From: Flavobacterium psychroterrae | Lineage (GTDB): Bacteria > Bacteroidota > Bacteroidia > Flavobacteriales > Flavobacteriaceae | Reading direction: 5' to 3' | Assembly (NCBI RefSeq): GCF_018380615.1 | Contig: NZ_JAGYVZ010000007.1 | Span: 124,001-188,000, forward strand | DNA: 64,000 bases | Shown: piece after piece, positions 1-8,869 of the stretch | How positions within the stretch are numbered: position 1 is the first letter of the stretch | Layout: every line of letters starts with the position of its first letter | Notes under the pieces: generated by a model | What the model saw: only the letters and a program-made list of their open reading frames with translations | Database searches by the model: none | Told to the model about the DNA's origin: nothing | Position numbers and translations under genes: made by a program

Positions 1-146
1 AGATTCTTAGATTTTTTTTATGCAGGATTTAATTTATAATCAGAGCGATCCAAAAGTTCAGCAAACAAAACAACTCAAAATTCATAACTAATAATTCATA
101 ATTTTTTATCAGTAGCAGAAAATTTATTTTCAAAATAAACATTCCA

Positions 147-211
147 CCCGCTGTCCGTTATATCTTTTATGGTGAACCCCACCATAAAAGGATATCACTC
201 CCATCGGGGCT
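147..211. repeat. GC-rich hairpin repeat, family A copy 1
   Basis: This about 65-bp block starts with CCCGCTGTCCGTT, has an internal inverted repeat (TCTTTTATGGTG, loop aaccc, CACCATAAAAGGA) and ends with ATCGGGGCT. A second copy with the same order of motifs lies at 58175-58257. The paired changes in the stem (ATGGTG to GTGGC, with matching changes on the other arm) suggest that the hairpin is conserved as a structure. No coding content. Confidence 0.75.
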
Positions 212-252
212 AAATTAGAGGTTTTTGTTTTCAAAAGACCCCCTCTTCAATA

Positions 253-285
253 ACCTTTGTCAAAGTAAAAAACTTTAACAAAGGT
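253..285. repeat. TTTGTCAAAGT inverted repeat, copy 1
   Basis: Arms ACCTTTGTCAAAGT and ACTTTAACAAAGGT pair with one mismatch around a short A-rich loop. A perfect 15-bp-arm version of the same palindrome is at 62818-62850. It has no T-tract, so it is not an obvious terminator. Confidence 0.6.
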
Positions 286-311
286 CTTTCGCAAAAGTTT
301 TCGACAAAGCT

Positions 312-662
312 GTCATTGCGAGAAACGAAGCAACCACATTAAGTTATTCTATAGTTTCTGTGTAGTCCCTACAGAACATTTGGGTTCGGTCGCTTTTTTT
401 TCTACCAACATATAACTCCTAACGGAGTATAGTTTGTGTATATTTAAGTGTTTTGAAAATTGTCCAAAATTCATTTGCATCAAATCATTTGTATCAAATT
501 CAATTCTATCAAAATATACCTCGTAGAGGTTAAATGTCGGTAGAAAAAAATATAACGCTCCGATGATAATTGTCGCGTAGGGACTACACATAATCCTATA
601 ATCTTAACTCAAAATAATGTTACATCTAGCAATAAGATTGCCTCGTTCCTCGCAACGACAAG
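312..662. repeat. Nested inverted-repeat element
   Basis: Outer arms TGTCATTGCGAGAAACGAAG (from 312) and the near-complement CTCGTTCCTCGCAACGACA (near 643-661) enclose inner arms TGTGTAGTCCCTAC (359-372) and GTAGGGACTACACA near 577-590. Inside those are further pairs, such as TTTTTTTCTACC with GGTAGAAAAAAA. The only long reading frame (349-591, minus) is made of these arms and is not a credible protein. It looks like a small palindromic mobile-type repeat inserted in another repeat. Confidence 0.65.
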
Positions 663-680
663 TATGCTGAAAAAAGTAAA

Positions 681-710
681 CCCTACAGGTTTTAAAAACC
701 TATAGGGTTA
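681..710. repeat. Palindrome ACCCTA(C/T)AGGTTTT
   Basis: CCCTACAGGTTTT and AAAACCTATAGGG form a near-perfect palindrome of about 28 bp just downstream of the terminator of the 160-residue protein gene. It may be a dispersed repeat or a transcription-attenuating hairpin. Only one copy occurs in this window. Confidence 0.45.
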
Positions 711-723
711 AATAGGTAAAAAC

Positions 724-752
724 AAAAAAAGCGCAAAATCTAAATTTTGCGC
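724..752 (-). terminator. Intrinsic terminator of the gene at 776-1258
   Basis: Read on the minus strand, GCGCAAAAT, a four-base loop and ATTTTGCGC are followed by a run of T (the A-tract at 724-730). It lies 24 bp after the stop codon of the upstream minus-strand gene. Confidence 0.8.
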
Positions 753-775
753 CTTTGATATTATATGAATTTCTC

Positions 776-1258
776 TTAGAAAAATCTGCTGTGCCAGCTA
801 TCGGCAGCAGGAACTTCCCAGGATTCGTTGTATTCTTCGATATTATTTACAAGATTATTAAAAACAATCGTATTCTCCGAAACCGATTTATCCTTAACCA
901 TTTTCTTAAAATCAATTAATGGCTTGTGAGCGATATGTTCACCAAGTTTAAAAGTAACGTTCATTTTATCTAACAAATCAACGTTATATTTTTTCTCTAA
1001 ACTCTGAATAAATTCCACCGAACTATCTATGGAACATCCTGTAGCTGCTTGCACATCCTGATTTACAGCCAAAATAATGAATCGGTTGTATTTAAGTTCG
1101 TACGAAGCTTCTAAACTTGTTCCGTGGGCTGCCCAACCTTCAACAAAAGCTTTCAGGTCAGTTTCTATTTCAGAAAATTCTTCCTCAGAAAATTTTCTGT
1201 TTGATTGATAAATCCAAATTTTGGACTCACCAGGTAAATCTTCAAAAGGTATATACAT
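776..1258 (-). CDS. Conserved Bacteroidota protein, often labelled 'ABC transporter ATPase'
   Basis: This 160-residue cytoplasmic protein has no signal peptide and no membrane segment. Proteins of this kind are widely named ABC transporter ATPase in flavobacterial genomes, but I see no Walker A (GxxGxGKS/T), no signature motif and no Walker B here, so that name is not supported by the sequence. The N-terminus MYIPFEDLPGESKIWIYQSN and the stretch GWAAHGTSLEASYELKYNRF are its most distinctive parts; the latter recalls a mixed alpha/beta fold. It is the last gene before a terminator at 724-752 and is separated from the upstream CCG protein gene by about 120 bp of short tandem repeats. Function unknown. 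Confidence 0.85.
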   Translation of the reverse strand: MYIPFEDLPGESKIWIYQSNRKFSEEEFSEIETDLKAFVEGWAAHGTSLEASYELKYNRFIILAVNQDVQAATGCSIDSSVEFIQSLEKKYNVDLLDKMNVTFKLGEHIAHKPLIDFKKMVKDKSVSENTIVFNNLVNNIEEYNESWEVPAADSWHSRFF

Positions 1259-1261
1259 TTT

Positions 1262-1376
1262 TAATTGTTGATTTTAGATTGTTGATTTTAGATTTGGAAG
1301 AGTTTAGGTTTCAACCTCTGTACCTCTGTACCTCTGAACCTTTGTAACTTTGAACCTTTGTAACTTTTGAACCTCA
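1262..1376. repeat. Short tandem repeats between two minus-strand genes
   Basis: A 14-bp unit, TTGTTGATTTTAGA, is repeated twice (1266-1293). It is followed by three ACCTCTGT-type octamers and three copies of a GAACCTTTGTAACTT-like unit (1316-1376). The spacer thus consists almost entirely of low-order tandem repeats, typical of replication slippage. Confidence 0.7.
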
Positions 1377-1378
1377 GA

Positions 1379-2170
1379 TTAAAGATCCTGCGCATTAGCA
1401 ATTAACTCAGCAATATCCATCACCTTCACTTGTCCTTCTTTTTCCTGATGTTTAATTCCATCGGTTAGCATTGTATTACAAAACGGACAACCCGCTGCAA
1501 TAATATCCGGTTGAACTTCAAGTGCATCTTCTGTACGCAATACATTTACTTCTTTGTTTCCCGGTTCAGCATCTTTAAACATTTGTGCTCCACCTGCTCC
1601 ACAGCATAAACCATTTGCTTTTGAGCGTTTCATTTCGACTAATTCAACATCTAGTTTCTGAATTAAATCTCTTGGCGCTTCATATACTTTATTGGCTCTT
1701 CCTAAATAGCATGGATCGTGAAAAGTTATTTTTTTTCCTTTAAACTGACCTCCTTCAACGGTTAATCTTCCATCATCAATTAATGACTTCAAAAATTCAG
1801 TATGGTGAATTACATCATACTGACCTCCTAATTCAGGATATTCATTTTTTAAAGTATTAAAACAATGCGGACAAGCGGTTACGATTTTTTTAGCTTCATA
1901 TGCATTTAAAACCTCGATATTCATCATGGCCTGCATTTGAAACAAAAATTCATTTCCGGCGCGTTTTGCAGGATCTCCGGTACAACTCTCTTCTGTACCA
2001 AGAACTGCAAAAGAAACATTAGTACGATTTAATATTCGCACAAATGCTTTTGTAATTTTTTTTGCTCTATCATCAAAACTTCCCGCACAACCCACCCAAA
2101 ACAAAACTTCTGGTTGTTTTCCTTCGGCCAGCATTTCTGCCATTGTTGGTACTACTAAACTTTCTGACAT
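1379..2170 (-). CDS. CCG-domain (Fe-S)-binding protein, HdrB/LutA-like
   Basis: This 263-residue soluble protein carries two cysteine-rich CCG domains. One begins near residue 28 (VGCAGSFDD ... ESCTGDPAKR ... ACPHCFNT); the second follows FHDPCYLGR and contains GLCCGAGGAQ and AGCPFCNTML. This double CCG architecture is that of heterodisulfide reductase subunit B, LutA/GlcF and related proteins, where it holds a cubane or non-cubane iron-sulfur site that passes electrons to a small thiol or quinone-linked substrate. It lies downstream of the membrane ferredoxin-type gene at 2450-3781, and the two probably form one electron-transfer complex. No HdrA-like flavoprotein is next to it. The physiological donor and acceptor cannot be read from the sequence. 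Confidence 0.88.
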   Translation of the reverse strand: MSESLVVPTMAEMLAEGKQPEVLFWVGCAGSFDDRAKKITKAFVRILNRTNVSFAVLGTEESCTGDPAKRAGNEFLFQMQAMMNIEVLNAYEAKKIVTACPHCFNTLKNEYPELGGQYDVIHHTEFLKSLIDDGRLTVEGGQFKGKKITFHDPCYLGRANKVYEAPRDLIQKLDVELVEMKRSKANGLCCGAGGAQMFKDAEPGNKEVNVLRTEDALEVQPDIIAAGCPFCNTMLTDGIKHQEKEGQVKVMDIAELIANAQDL

Positions 2171-2181
2171 CTTCTTTTGTT

Positions 2182-2445
2182 GTTAAATCGGTTAATTGTT
2201 TATTTGGTTAATCGCTCTCATGAAGAACCTTTTTTTCTAAACCGTAATTTTATTGTTAAATCGGTTAATTCTTTATTTGGTTAATCGGTATTGAAAACAA
2301 CTAATAAGACCAATAATTTAAAAAACCGAACTTTTTATTTTTTACAATCGGACAAACGGTTAAACAAATAACCAGTTAAACCATATTATTGTTCAATCGG
2401 TATTGAAACACACGAATAAACGATTAAACAAACAGCCAATTAAAC
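2182..2445. repeat. Degenerate direct and inverted repeats in a 280-bp spacer
   Basis: TTGTTAAATCGGTTAATT followed by TTTATTTGGTTAATCG occurs at 2182-2213 and again at 2252-2286. Complementary-orientation relatives (CGGTTAAACAAATAACCAG near 2355 and CGATTAAACAAACAGCC near 2420) follow. The spacer between the two Fe-S genes is thus built from four diverged copies of one about 33-bp unit, two in each orientation. Confidence 0.65.
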
Positions 2446-2449
2446 TATC

Positions 2450-3781
2450 TTAATTCTCATTTTTCCAATTCAATCTGTCTTGCTGATTGTATTGCCAAGG
2501 TGCTCCATTATTTTCAATATTTGTCATCATTGCATTTAGTGACATTGGAGCAGCACTTTGTTCCATCACTAAATAACGACGCATGTCCATAATAATTGAT
2601 AATGGACTAATATTTACGGGACATTCTTCAACACAAGCATTACATGAAGTACATGCCCATAATTCTTCGGGAGTAATATAATCGTTTAATAATGTCTTAT
2701 TATCAGGAACAAAAACACCTTTATTAGCATCAATGTTTTTCCCTACTTCCTGCAAACGATCTCTTGTATCCATCATAATTTTACGAGGAGACAATTTTTT
2801 ACCTGTTTGATTTGCCGGACATGCTGATGTACAACGACCACATTCTGTACAAGTGTAAGCATTTAGCAATTGAACCCAGTTTAAATCCTGAACATCACTT
2901 GCTCCAAATTTAGCCGGTGCAGCATTTGCATCAACCGGAGCCGCTGCAAATGGATCTGCATTTGGATCCATCATTAATTTTACCTCTTGTGTTACCGATG
3001 CTAAATTATCAAACTTCCCTTGCGGGTTTAAGTTTGCAAAATAGGTATTTGGGAAAGCTAAAAGAATATGTAAATGTTTAGAGAAGTACAAATAGTTCAT
3101 AAAAACTAAAATACCTGCAATGTGCAACCACCAGAATACTTCAAACAATATTACGACCAATTCATTCGACATTCCGTTAAATATTGGTGCAATAAACTGA
3201 CTTACAGGAAAACTTCCTGCCGTATGAAAGACTTTACCAGGAACGTTTTGCAAATGAAAATCAGCTGCATTCATCAGTAAAAACAATGTCATTAAAACCA
3301 TCTCAAAATACAAGATGTAATTTGCATCACTTTTAGGAAAACCTTTTAAATCAGGATTAATAAAACGTTTTAATCGTATAATATTTCTTCTGATCCAAAA
3401 AACTGAAACAGCTACCAGAACCAAAAGTGCCAATATTTCAAATGAAGCAATTAAAATATCGTAAACTACGCCCAAATAAGGCGCAAAAATTCTGTGTGTA
3501 CCAAATAAACCATCAATGATGATTTCAAGTAATTCAATATTTATGATTATAAAACCCAGGTAAACGACAATATGTAATACGCCCGCTACGGGACGTTTCA
3601 CCATTTTAGATTGTCCAAGCGCAATCAAAGCCATATTTGCCCAACGTGCCTTTGGATTGTCTTTTCGATCTACATCGACTCCTAAATTAATGTTTCGGAT
3701 AATTTTTTTTACACTCGTCGCAAAAAAACCAAAACCAGCTATCAGAAGTATAGCGAATAAAATATTGTCTAAATAACTCAT
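2450..3781 (-). CDS. Membrane-bound 4Fe-4S dicluster protein (HdrC/HdrE-like fusion)
   Basis: This 443-residue protein has a membrane half and an iron-sulfur half. About five or six hydrophobic helices lie between residues 5 and 240, with histidines (H70, H220, H239) that could ligate haem b as in NarI/DsrM/HdrE families. The C-terminal part has two ferredoxin-type clusters: C311, C314, C317, C321 (CTECGRCTSACP) and C377, C380, C383, C387 (CTSCNACVEECP). The layout suggests quinone oxidation or reduction in the inner membrane, with electrons passed through the two clusters to the CCG protein encoded just downstream. The 3-prime neighbour is 280 bp away across a repeat spacer, so co-transcription is likely but not proven. 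The exact redox partner is unknown. Confidence 0.88.
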   Translation of the reverse strand: MSYLDNILFAILLIAGFGFFATSVKKIIRNINLGVDVDRKDNPKARWANMALIALGQSKMVKRPVAGVLHIVVYLGFIIINIELLEIIIDGLFGTHRIFAPYLGVVYDILIASFEILALLVLVAVSVFWIRRNIIRLKRFINPDLKGFPKSDANYILYFEMVLMTLFLLMNAADFHLQNVPGKVFHTAGSFPVSQFIAPIFNGMSNELVVILFEVFWWLHIAGILVFMNYLYFSKHLHILLAFPNTYFANLNPQGKFDNLASVTQEVKLMMDPNADPFAAAPVDANAAPAKFGASDVQDLNWVQLLNAYTCTECGRCTSACPANQTGKKLSPRKIMMDTRDRLQEVGKNIDANKGVFVPDNKTLLNDYITPEELWACTSCNACVEECPVNISPLSIIMDMRRYLVMEQSAAPMSLNAMMTNIENNGAPWQYNQQDRLNWKNEN

Positions 3782-3794
3782 TCTATAATATTAA

Positions 3795-4763
3795 TTATTT
3801 TTTGTCAGTAGTTGAACTTGCATCTTCTGCCGGTGCAACGTATGGTTTATTTTTCTTTCCGAAAAGAGAAACATTTACATAACGCGTTGGATAAAGGCGA
3901 ACATCCTGTAATAATAACTCCAGCTCTTTTGAAGTTTTAGAAAGGTTATTGTACAAGGCATCATCGTTTAATAATTTACCCGCAGTACCTTTTCCTGAGT
4001 TTAAGTTGCTCATAATACCATCTACTTTAGCCAAAGTTTTGTTCAGGTTTCTGACTGTTTTACCTAAATCAGCTTTGTTTAAAGAGTCCGATATTTTATT
4101 GAAATTGCTTGACATTTTATTAAAGTTTGTCACAACTCCATTAATTTGACCTTTATTAGTATCTAAAATAGAGTTTAAACTTCCTGAAGCTCTGTGAAAT
4201 TGCTCCATTGTCTGGCTTAATTCTGCTAATGATTTTTTTAGATTTTCCTGTCCTTGCTTGTCCAAAACATTATTTAAGCCGGCAACCAGCGTATTAATGT
4301 TAAGAAGCATTAGATCTAATTTTTGCTGAATTGGCTCAATTTTACCTCCAAGAGATTCTGTTAATCCTAATTCTACGGCAGATTCAAGAGTCTGCCCGTC
4401 AACAGCAGGATCTTTATCTTCCAGATTAGGTAAAATCTTAATCTGTTTTCCGCCAATTAAACTTGGAGAATATAAAGATGCTTTACTTGTTTTTGAGATT
4501 GGAAAATCTGTTTTTAACTGAAGTTCAACTAATAATTTACCAGTTACTTCATTAATTGTGATTTTAGTCACTTTACCTACTGTAAGACCATTTATAGTTA
4601 CAGGTGCAGATTGTGACAAATCCTCAACATTATTATATTCAACATATAATGTTTTATAATTTGTAAAAAGGTCCTTGCCTTTTAAAAAGCTATAGCCCCA
4701 AATAAATAATAAAATAGACGCAATGACTAATATAGCCGTTTTAATTTCTCTTGTTAGTTTCAA
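3795..4763 (-). CDS. MCE/MlaD family lipid-transport substrate-binding protein
   Basis: This 322-residue protein has one N-terminal membrane anchor (residues 9-25) followed by a single MCE domain (about 40-115, including the VTINGLTVGKV core). A long C-terminal helical region (about 150-290) is rich in L, N and K, as in the tunnel-forming helices of MlaD-type proteins. Such proteins form periplasmic hexamers that carry phospholipids between the inner and outer membranes, fed by MlaE/MlaF, which are not in this window. It is separated by only 13 bp from the membrane Fe-S gene downstream and by 50 bp from the amidase gene upstream, all on the minus strand, so one transcript is plausible. Confidence 0.9.
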   Translation of the reverse strand: MKLTREIKTAILVIASILLFIWGYSFLKGKDLFTNYKTLYVEYNNVEDLSQSAPVTINGLTVGKVTKITINEVTGKLLVELQLKTDFPISKTSKASLYSPSLIGGKQIKILPNLEDKDPAVDGQTLESAVELGLTESLGGKIEPIQQKLDLMLLNINTLVAGLNNVLDKQGQENLKKSLAELSQTMEQFHRASGSLNSILDTNKGQINGVVTNFNKMSSNFNKISDSLNKADLGKTVRNLNKTLAKVDGIMSNLNSGKGTAGKLLNDDALYNNLSKTSKELELLLQDVRLYPTRYVNVSLFGKKNKPYVAPAEDASSTTDKK

Positions 4764-4813
4764 AATTCTAAGTGTTTGTACAAAATTAATATAAATATTC
4801 GAACTAAAAGCTA

Positions 4814-5941
4814 TTATTTAATAGCGTCTTGAATATTGATTTTCTCTCCATCTTTATTTGCAATTAGAAAAGCAGCTCCATATCCTTTATTTTTAGCTTC
4901 TTCCAAATATTTTTTAGCAGTTTCATAATTGGAAGTTTCCTGATAGAAATATTTGTAAATATTGTTTTCATACAACATTGTTACATTTTTCAGGCCTTTA
5001 AAGTTTTTAGGTTCGAGTGGTGTTTTTTTAATACTGGCAATAAGCTGAACTTTGAAGAAGATTCCTTTTGGAGCATTTTTAGCCGCTGCAGCACTTTCTA
5101 CCACCTTTGCTTTTACCGGAGTAGAGGTGTCTTTTGCTGGTCTTGCATCTGGCACTTCTGAAGCTCCTGAACCAAAATACTCTTTTTTATAACTAATAAT
5201 AGCTTCGGCAATAGCTTTTGCGATATCGTCTTGCCCTTCTTCAGAATTTAAAATATTTCCTTCGGTAGGATTGGAAACAAATCCGGTTTCAATTAAAACT
5301 CTCGGCATATACGCTTTATGAAGTACCATAAAAGGAGCTTGCTTTACTCCGCCTTGTCTTAATTTTTTTCCAAGTTTTTCAAAATTATCTTCCACTTTGC
5401 TTGCCAGTGAGATACTATTATCTAAATATTCTTCCTGCATCAAAGTCATTCCAATCATTGATTCAGGCGAATTAGGATCGTAACCTTCATATTTACGTTT
5501 ATAATCTTTCTCTAATGTAATTACCGAGTTCTCTTTTTTCGCAGCTTCAAGATTCGATGCTACTTTACTTAAACCCATTACGTAGGTTTCAGTTCCGTCA
5601 GCAGCCGTATTTTTGTTTGCGTTACAGTGAATTGAAACAAAAATATTAGAATTTGCTCTGTTCGCAATATTGGCTCTTTCGACCAAATCAATAAAAACAT
5701 CTGTTTTACGAGTGTAGATAACATTGATATTTGGGGTGGCTTCTAAAATTTTACCAACTTTTAAAACAATAGCCAAAGCAATATTTTTTTCGATCCGTCC
5801 GCTATAAACAGCTCCAAAGTCATGATCACCGTGTCCGGCATCCAGTGTTACCTTAAAAACATTTGACTGGCTATAGGCACAAAAAGACAATATCGTTAGA
5901 AAAAAAGTAAATATTACTTTAATTTTGTTAAATATATTCAT
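4814..5941 (-). CDS. N-acetylmuramoyl-L-alanine amidase with SPOR-like tail
   Basis: This periplasmic zinc amidase (Amidase_3, AmiC type) cleaves the bond between MurNAc and L-Ala of peptidoglycan. Metal and catalytic residues are visible in LDAGHGDHDFGA, in the Glu of RIEKNIAL, in SIHCNAN and in the Glu of LIETGFVSN. The last 90 residues (from FFKVQLIAS) resemble a SPOR domain, which binds denuded glycan strands at the division site. I chose the ATG at 5941, which gives the clean signal peptide MNIFNKIKVIFTFFLTILS; the longer frame to 6007 adds 22 unlikely residues and runs into the divergent lptD promoter region. It heads the minus-strand run into the MCE and Fe-S genes. Confidence 0.9.
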   Translation of the reverse strand: MNIFNKIKVIFTFFLTILSFCAYSQSNVFKVTLDAGHGDHDFGAVYSGRIEKNIALAIVLKVGKILEATPNINVIYTRKTDVFIDLVERANIANRANSNIFVSIHCNANKNTAADGTETYVMGLSKVASNLEAAKKENSVITLEKDYKRKYEGYDPNSPESMIGMTLMQEEYLDNSISLASKVEDNFEKLGKKLRQGGVKQAPFMVLHKAYMPRVLIETGFVSNPTEGNILNSEEGQDDIAKAIAEAIISYKKEYFGSGASEVPDARPAKDTSTPVKAKVVESAAAAKNAPKGIFFKVQLIASIKKTPLEPKNFKGLKNVTMLYENNIYKYFYQETSNYETAKKYLEEAKNKGYGAAFLIANKDGEKINIQDAIK

Positions 5942-6023
5942 AAATCTAAAAGTTAATTTTAATAAAACGTAACACCTATAATTTTTACAATTGATTATTT
6001 TTGACAAAAAATTATATGTAAGT

Positions 6024-8744
6024 TTGACATGTCAAAAAACAAGCCATAATTATACAAAAATAGCATTTAAACCTTTGCATACAAACTTATTTAATATCGT
6101 TTTATTATCATTTTTCCTATCATTAGGATGTGGTAATTTATATTCGCAAGAGATAAAAAACAAAAAAAAGCCGTTACCTGCTGCAAAACAAACAGATAAA
6201 CCTAAAATTACTGTTGCAGATAAAGCGCCGGCTCCAATTCTTGATACCATAAAGTTAGATACCGTTAAGCCTAAAAAGAATTTTTTAGATGCTGTTACGA
6301 AGTATAAAGCTAAGGATTATGCTAAATATGACAAGAAAGCAAGAACGCTGACTTTATATAATGAAGCGGAATTATACTATAAAGATGTCGAATTAAAATC
6401 CGGAATCATTGTATTAAATCTGGAAAAAGATGAAGTTTATGCAGGACGTATAAGAGATTCGGCAGGAGTTTTAACACAATATCCAAATTTTAAACAAGGG
6501 GCGAGTGAAGTTCAGCCGGATTCTATCCGATTTAATTTTAAAACTAAAAAAGCATTAATTTACAATTCAAGAACGGAACAAGGCGAATTTAAAATCAAAG
6601 CCGCGGTTACTAAAAAAGAAAATGATTCTGTTTACTTTTTAAAAGACGCGCGTTTTACCACTGCAAAAGATATTGACGATCCCGAATATTATTTCAGAAC
6701 AAACAAAGTAAAATTTGTTCCTAATAAAAAAGTTGTTGTGGGTACCACTCAAATGGTTATTGCAGATGTACCTACTCCATTAATATTGCCTTTTGCCTTT
6801 TTCCCAATGACTAAGGAAAAAAGTATTTCAGGAATTATAATACCTAGTTACAACGACTCGAATACCAGAGGTTTTTCATTACAGAACGGAGGTTATTATT
6901 TCGCTTTAAGCGACAATTATGACTTAACGGTTTTAGGAGATTATTACACAAATGGTAGTTACGCCATGCGATTTGAATCAGCATATGCAACAAGGTACAA
7001 GTATAGGGGAAACATTAATATTCGTTACGAAAATCTTATTAACAGTGAACGCGGTTATCCTGATTATAGTAAAGAAAAGATTTATAATATTCAGTGGTCA
7101 CATTCAAAAGATACAAAATCAAATCCTAATTCAAGTTTTTCTGCTTCTGTCAACATGGGTAGTAGTAAATACTTTAAACGATCTATTAATCAGGCAAACG
7201 TGGGATCGAATTTAAATAATACTTTAAATTCGTCTATCTCCTATAATAAAACTTTTAACACCATTCCACAGGCGCGTTTTTCATTAACCGCGACACATTC
7301 ACAAAATACGCAGACAGAGCAAATTCAAATGACTTTGCCGGCTTTGCAAGCGAGTGTGGATCGTGTATACCCGTTTGTAGGGAAAGATGGCGTTAAAAAA
7401 GGTTTCATAAAAAATATCAACTTACAATATAATTTAAGCGGAAAAAATAATTTCACCACAACCGATTCATTATTTTTTAAGCCACAAATGTTTAAAGATG
7501 CACAAATAGGTATGCAACACAGTATCCCTATTAGTACGAATTTTAAAATATTTAAATATTTTAGTGCGGGAGCATCCACAAACTTTCAGGAAACCTGGGT
7601 TACAAAAACTATTGACCGAAATTATGATATAGATCAAAGTAAGGTTGTTGACAAGACCGTAAATGGATTTGACGCATACAGAACTTATAATTTCAGTACG
7701 AATTTAGGAACTACTATTTATGGTACTTTTAACTTTGGAGATGATAAAAGAATCCAGTCGATTCGTCACGTCATGAGACCCACAATTACGTATTCATATA
7801 CGCCTAGTTTTGACCAATATTACAACAATTATACGGTTGATGCTTCCGGAAGAATTTCTAATTATTCACGATTTGACGGTGGTATTTTTGGTGCTCCCGG
7901 AAAAAGTAATTCAAATATTGTATCATTTGCTTTAAGCAACACTTTTGAAGCTAAAGTAAGAGACAGGGACAGCACAAAAACAGAACCTAAAAAGATCATG
8001 CTGCTGAACAATTTAAACTTCAGCACAAGTTATAATTTTGATGCTGACGGAAAAGAAACTTTAGCGTGGCAACCAGTTCTTGTAAGTGGTGGAACTCAGC
8101 TTTTTGATAATAAGATGAATGTGAATTTTGGCGCAACATTAGATCCATACGCGATTGATAATGGCGGAGCCAGAATTAACACTTATAATATTGACAATGG
8201 CGGAAGTTTATTTAGAATGACTAGTGCTAATATGACTTTAAATTATTCATTCTCCAATAAAGGCGGAAAGGAAGAAAATAAACAGAGTGAACGGAATGGT
8301 GGTCGTAAAGATGATTTATTTGGAACAAATACGGATTTAAATGACAGCAGGAACAGTCAGTTTGCAAACGAAAAAGACGAGGATAAAGAGGATGTGATTA
8401 CAGAATTTTTTAATTCTAAAATTCCATGGGATATGACAATGGCTTATTCATTAACATATTCGAATGTAAACCGGGAAAATAAGATCACAGGAAACTCTAT
8501 TATGGTATCGGCAAATATGGACATTACGCCAAAATGGAAAGGCGGGGTTTCTACCGGTTATGATTTTGTGCAAAAAGGTGTTACGTTTACTCAATTCCGT
8601 TTTGAAAGAGATTTATTAAGCTGGAGAATGGCTTTTAACTGGACTCCACTTGGTGTTAACTCTAACTGGAATTTCTTTATTGGGATCAAATCCGGAATGC
8701 TTAGTGACATTAAATGGAATAAACGAAGCACTTCAAACCGATAA
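6024..8744 (+). CDS. lptD: LPS-assembly outer-membrane protein LptD (OstA)
   Basis: This is a very large outer-membrane beta-barrel protein of about 906 residues that inserts lipopolysaccharide into the outer leaflet. The N-terminal signal region (NLFNIVLLSFFLSLGCGNLYSQ) is followed by an OstA-like beta-jellyroll (about residues 90-230, rich in short alternating repeats). A long barrel region of amphipathic strands ends in aromatic-rich segments. No ATG lies near the N-terminus. TTG at 6024 gives MTCQKTSHNYTK before the signal sequence and is preferred; TTG at 5991 is the other option. It is divergent from the amidase gene with about 80 bp between the starts, and stands alone before ridA. Confidence 0.88.
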   Translation: MTCQKTSHNYTKIAFKPLHTNLFNIVLLSFFLSLGCGNLYSQEIKNKKKPLPAAKQTDKPKITVADKAPAPILDTIKLDTVKPKKNFLDAVTKYKAKDYAKYDKKARTLTLYNEAELYYKDVELKSGIIVLNLEKDEVYAGRIRDSAGVLTQYPNFKQGASEVQPDSIRFNFKTKKALIYNSRTEQGEFKIKAAVTKKENDSVYFLKDARFTTAKDIDDPEYYFRTNKVKFVPNKKVVVGTTQMVIADVPTPLILPFAFFPMTKEKSISGIIIPSYNDSNTRGFSLQNGGYYFALSDNYDLTVLGDYYTNGSYAMRFESAYATRYKYRGNINIRYENLINSERGYPDYSKEKIYNIQWSHSKDTKSNPNSSFSASVNMGSSKYFKRSINQANVGSNLNNTLNSSISYNKTFNTIPQARFSLTATHSQNTQTEQIQMTLPALQASVDRVYPFVGKDGVKKGFIKNINLQYNLSGKNNFTTTDSLFFKPQMFKDAQIGMQHSIPISTNFKIFKYFSAGASTNFQETWVTKTIDRNYDIDQSKVVDKTVNGFDAYRTYNFSTNLGTTIYGTFNFGDDKRIQSIRHVMRPTITYSYTPSFDQYYNNYTVDASGRISNYSRFDGGIFGAPGKSNSNIVSFALSNTFEAKVRDRDSTKTEPKKIMLLNNLNFSTSYNFDADGKETLAWQPVLVSGGTQLFDNKMNVNFGATLDPYAIDNGGARINTYNIDNGGSLFRMTSANMTLNYSFSNKGGKEENKQSERNGGRKDDLFGTNTDLNDSRNSQFANEKDEDKEDVITEFFNSKIPWDMTMAYSLTYSNVNRENKITGNSIMVSANMDITPKWKGGVSTGYDFVQKGVTFTQFRFERDLLSWRMAFNWTPLGVNSNWNFFIGIKSGMLSDIKWNKRSTSNR

Positions 8745-8869
8745 AAACATCATTTAAACCTTTAATTTTTTATCGTTATTATGGAATTAGATTTTCCAGA
8801 TTTAATCTTAATTTCATGATTTCTATTAAATTATAATGCTTAAAGTTAATATTTCAAATCACTATTATT

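Noticed and set aside
349..591. 80-residue minus-strand reading frame
   Set aside because: It is composed of the arms of the nested inverted repeat, and no protein-like domain or signal is seen.
5942..6007. Extended N-terminus of the amidase
   Set aside because: It adds 22 residues before a perfect signal peptide and overlaps the divergent lptD start region.
6000..6026. TAAGTTTG as -7 element of lptD
   Set aside because: It would put the transcript start after the preferred TTG start codon, and the upstream TTG spacing is wrong.
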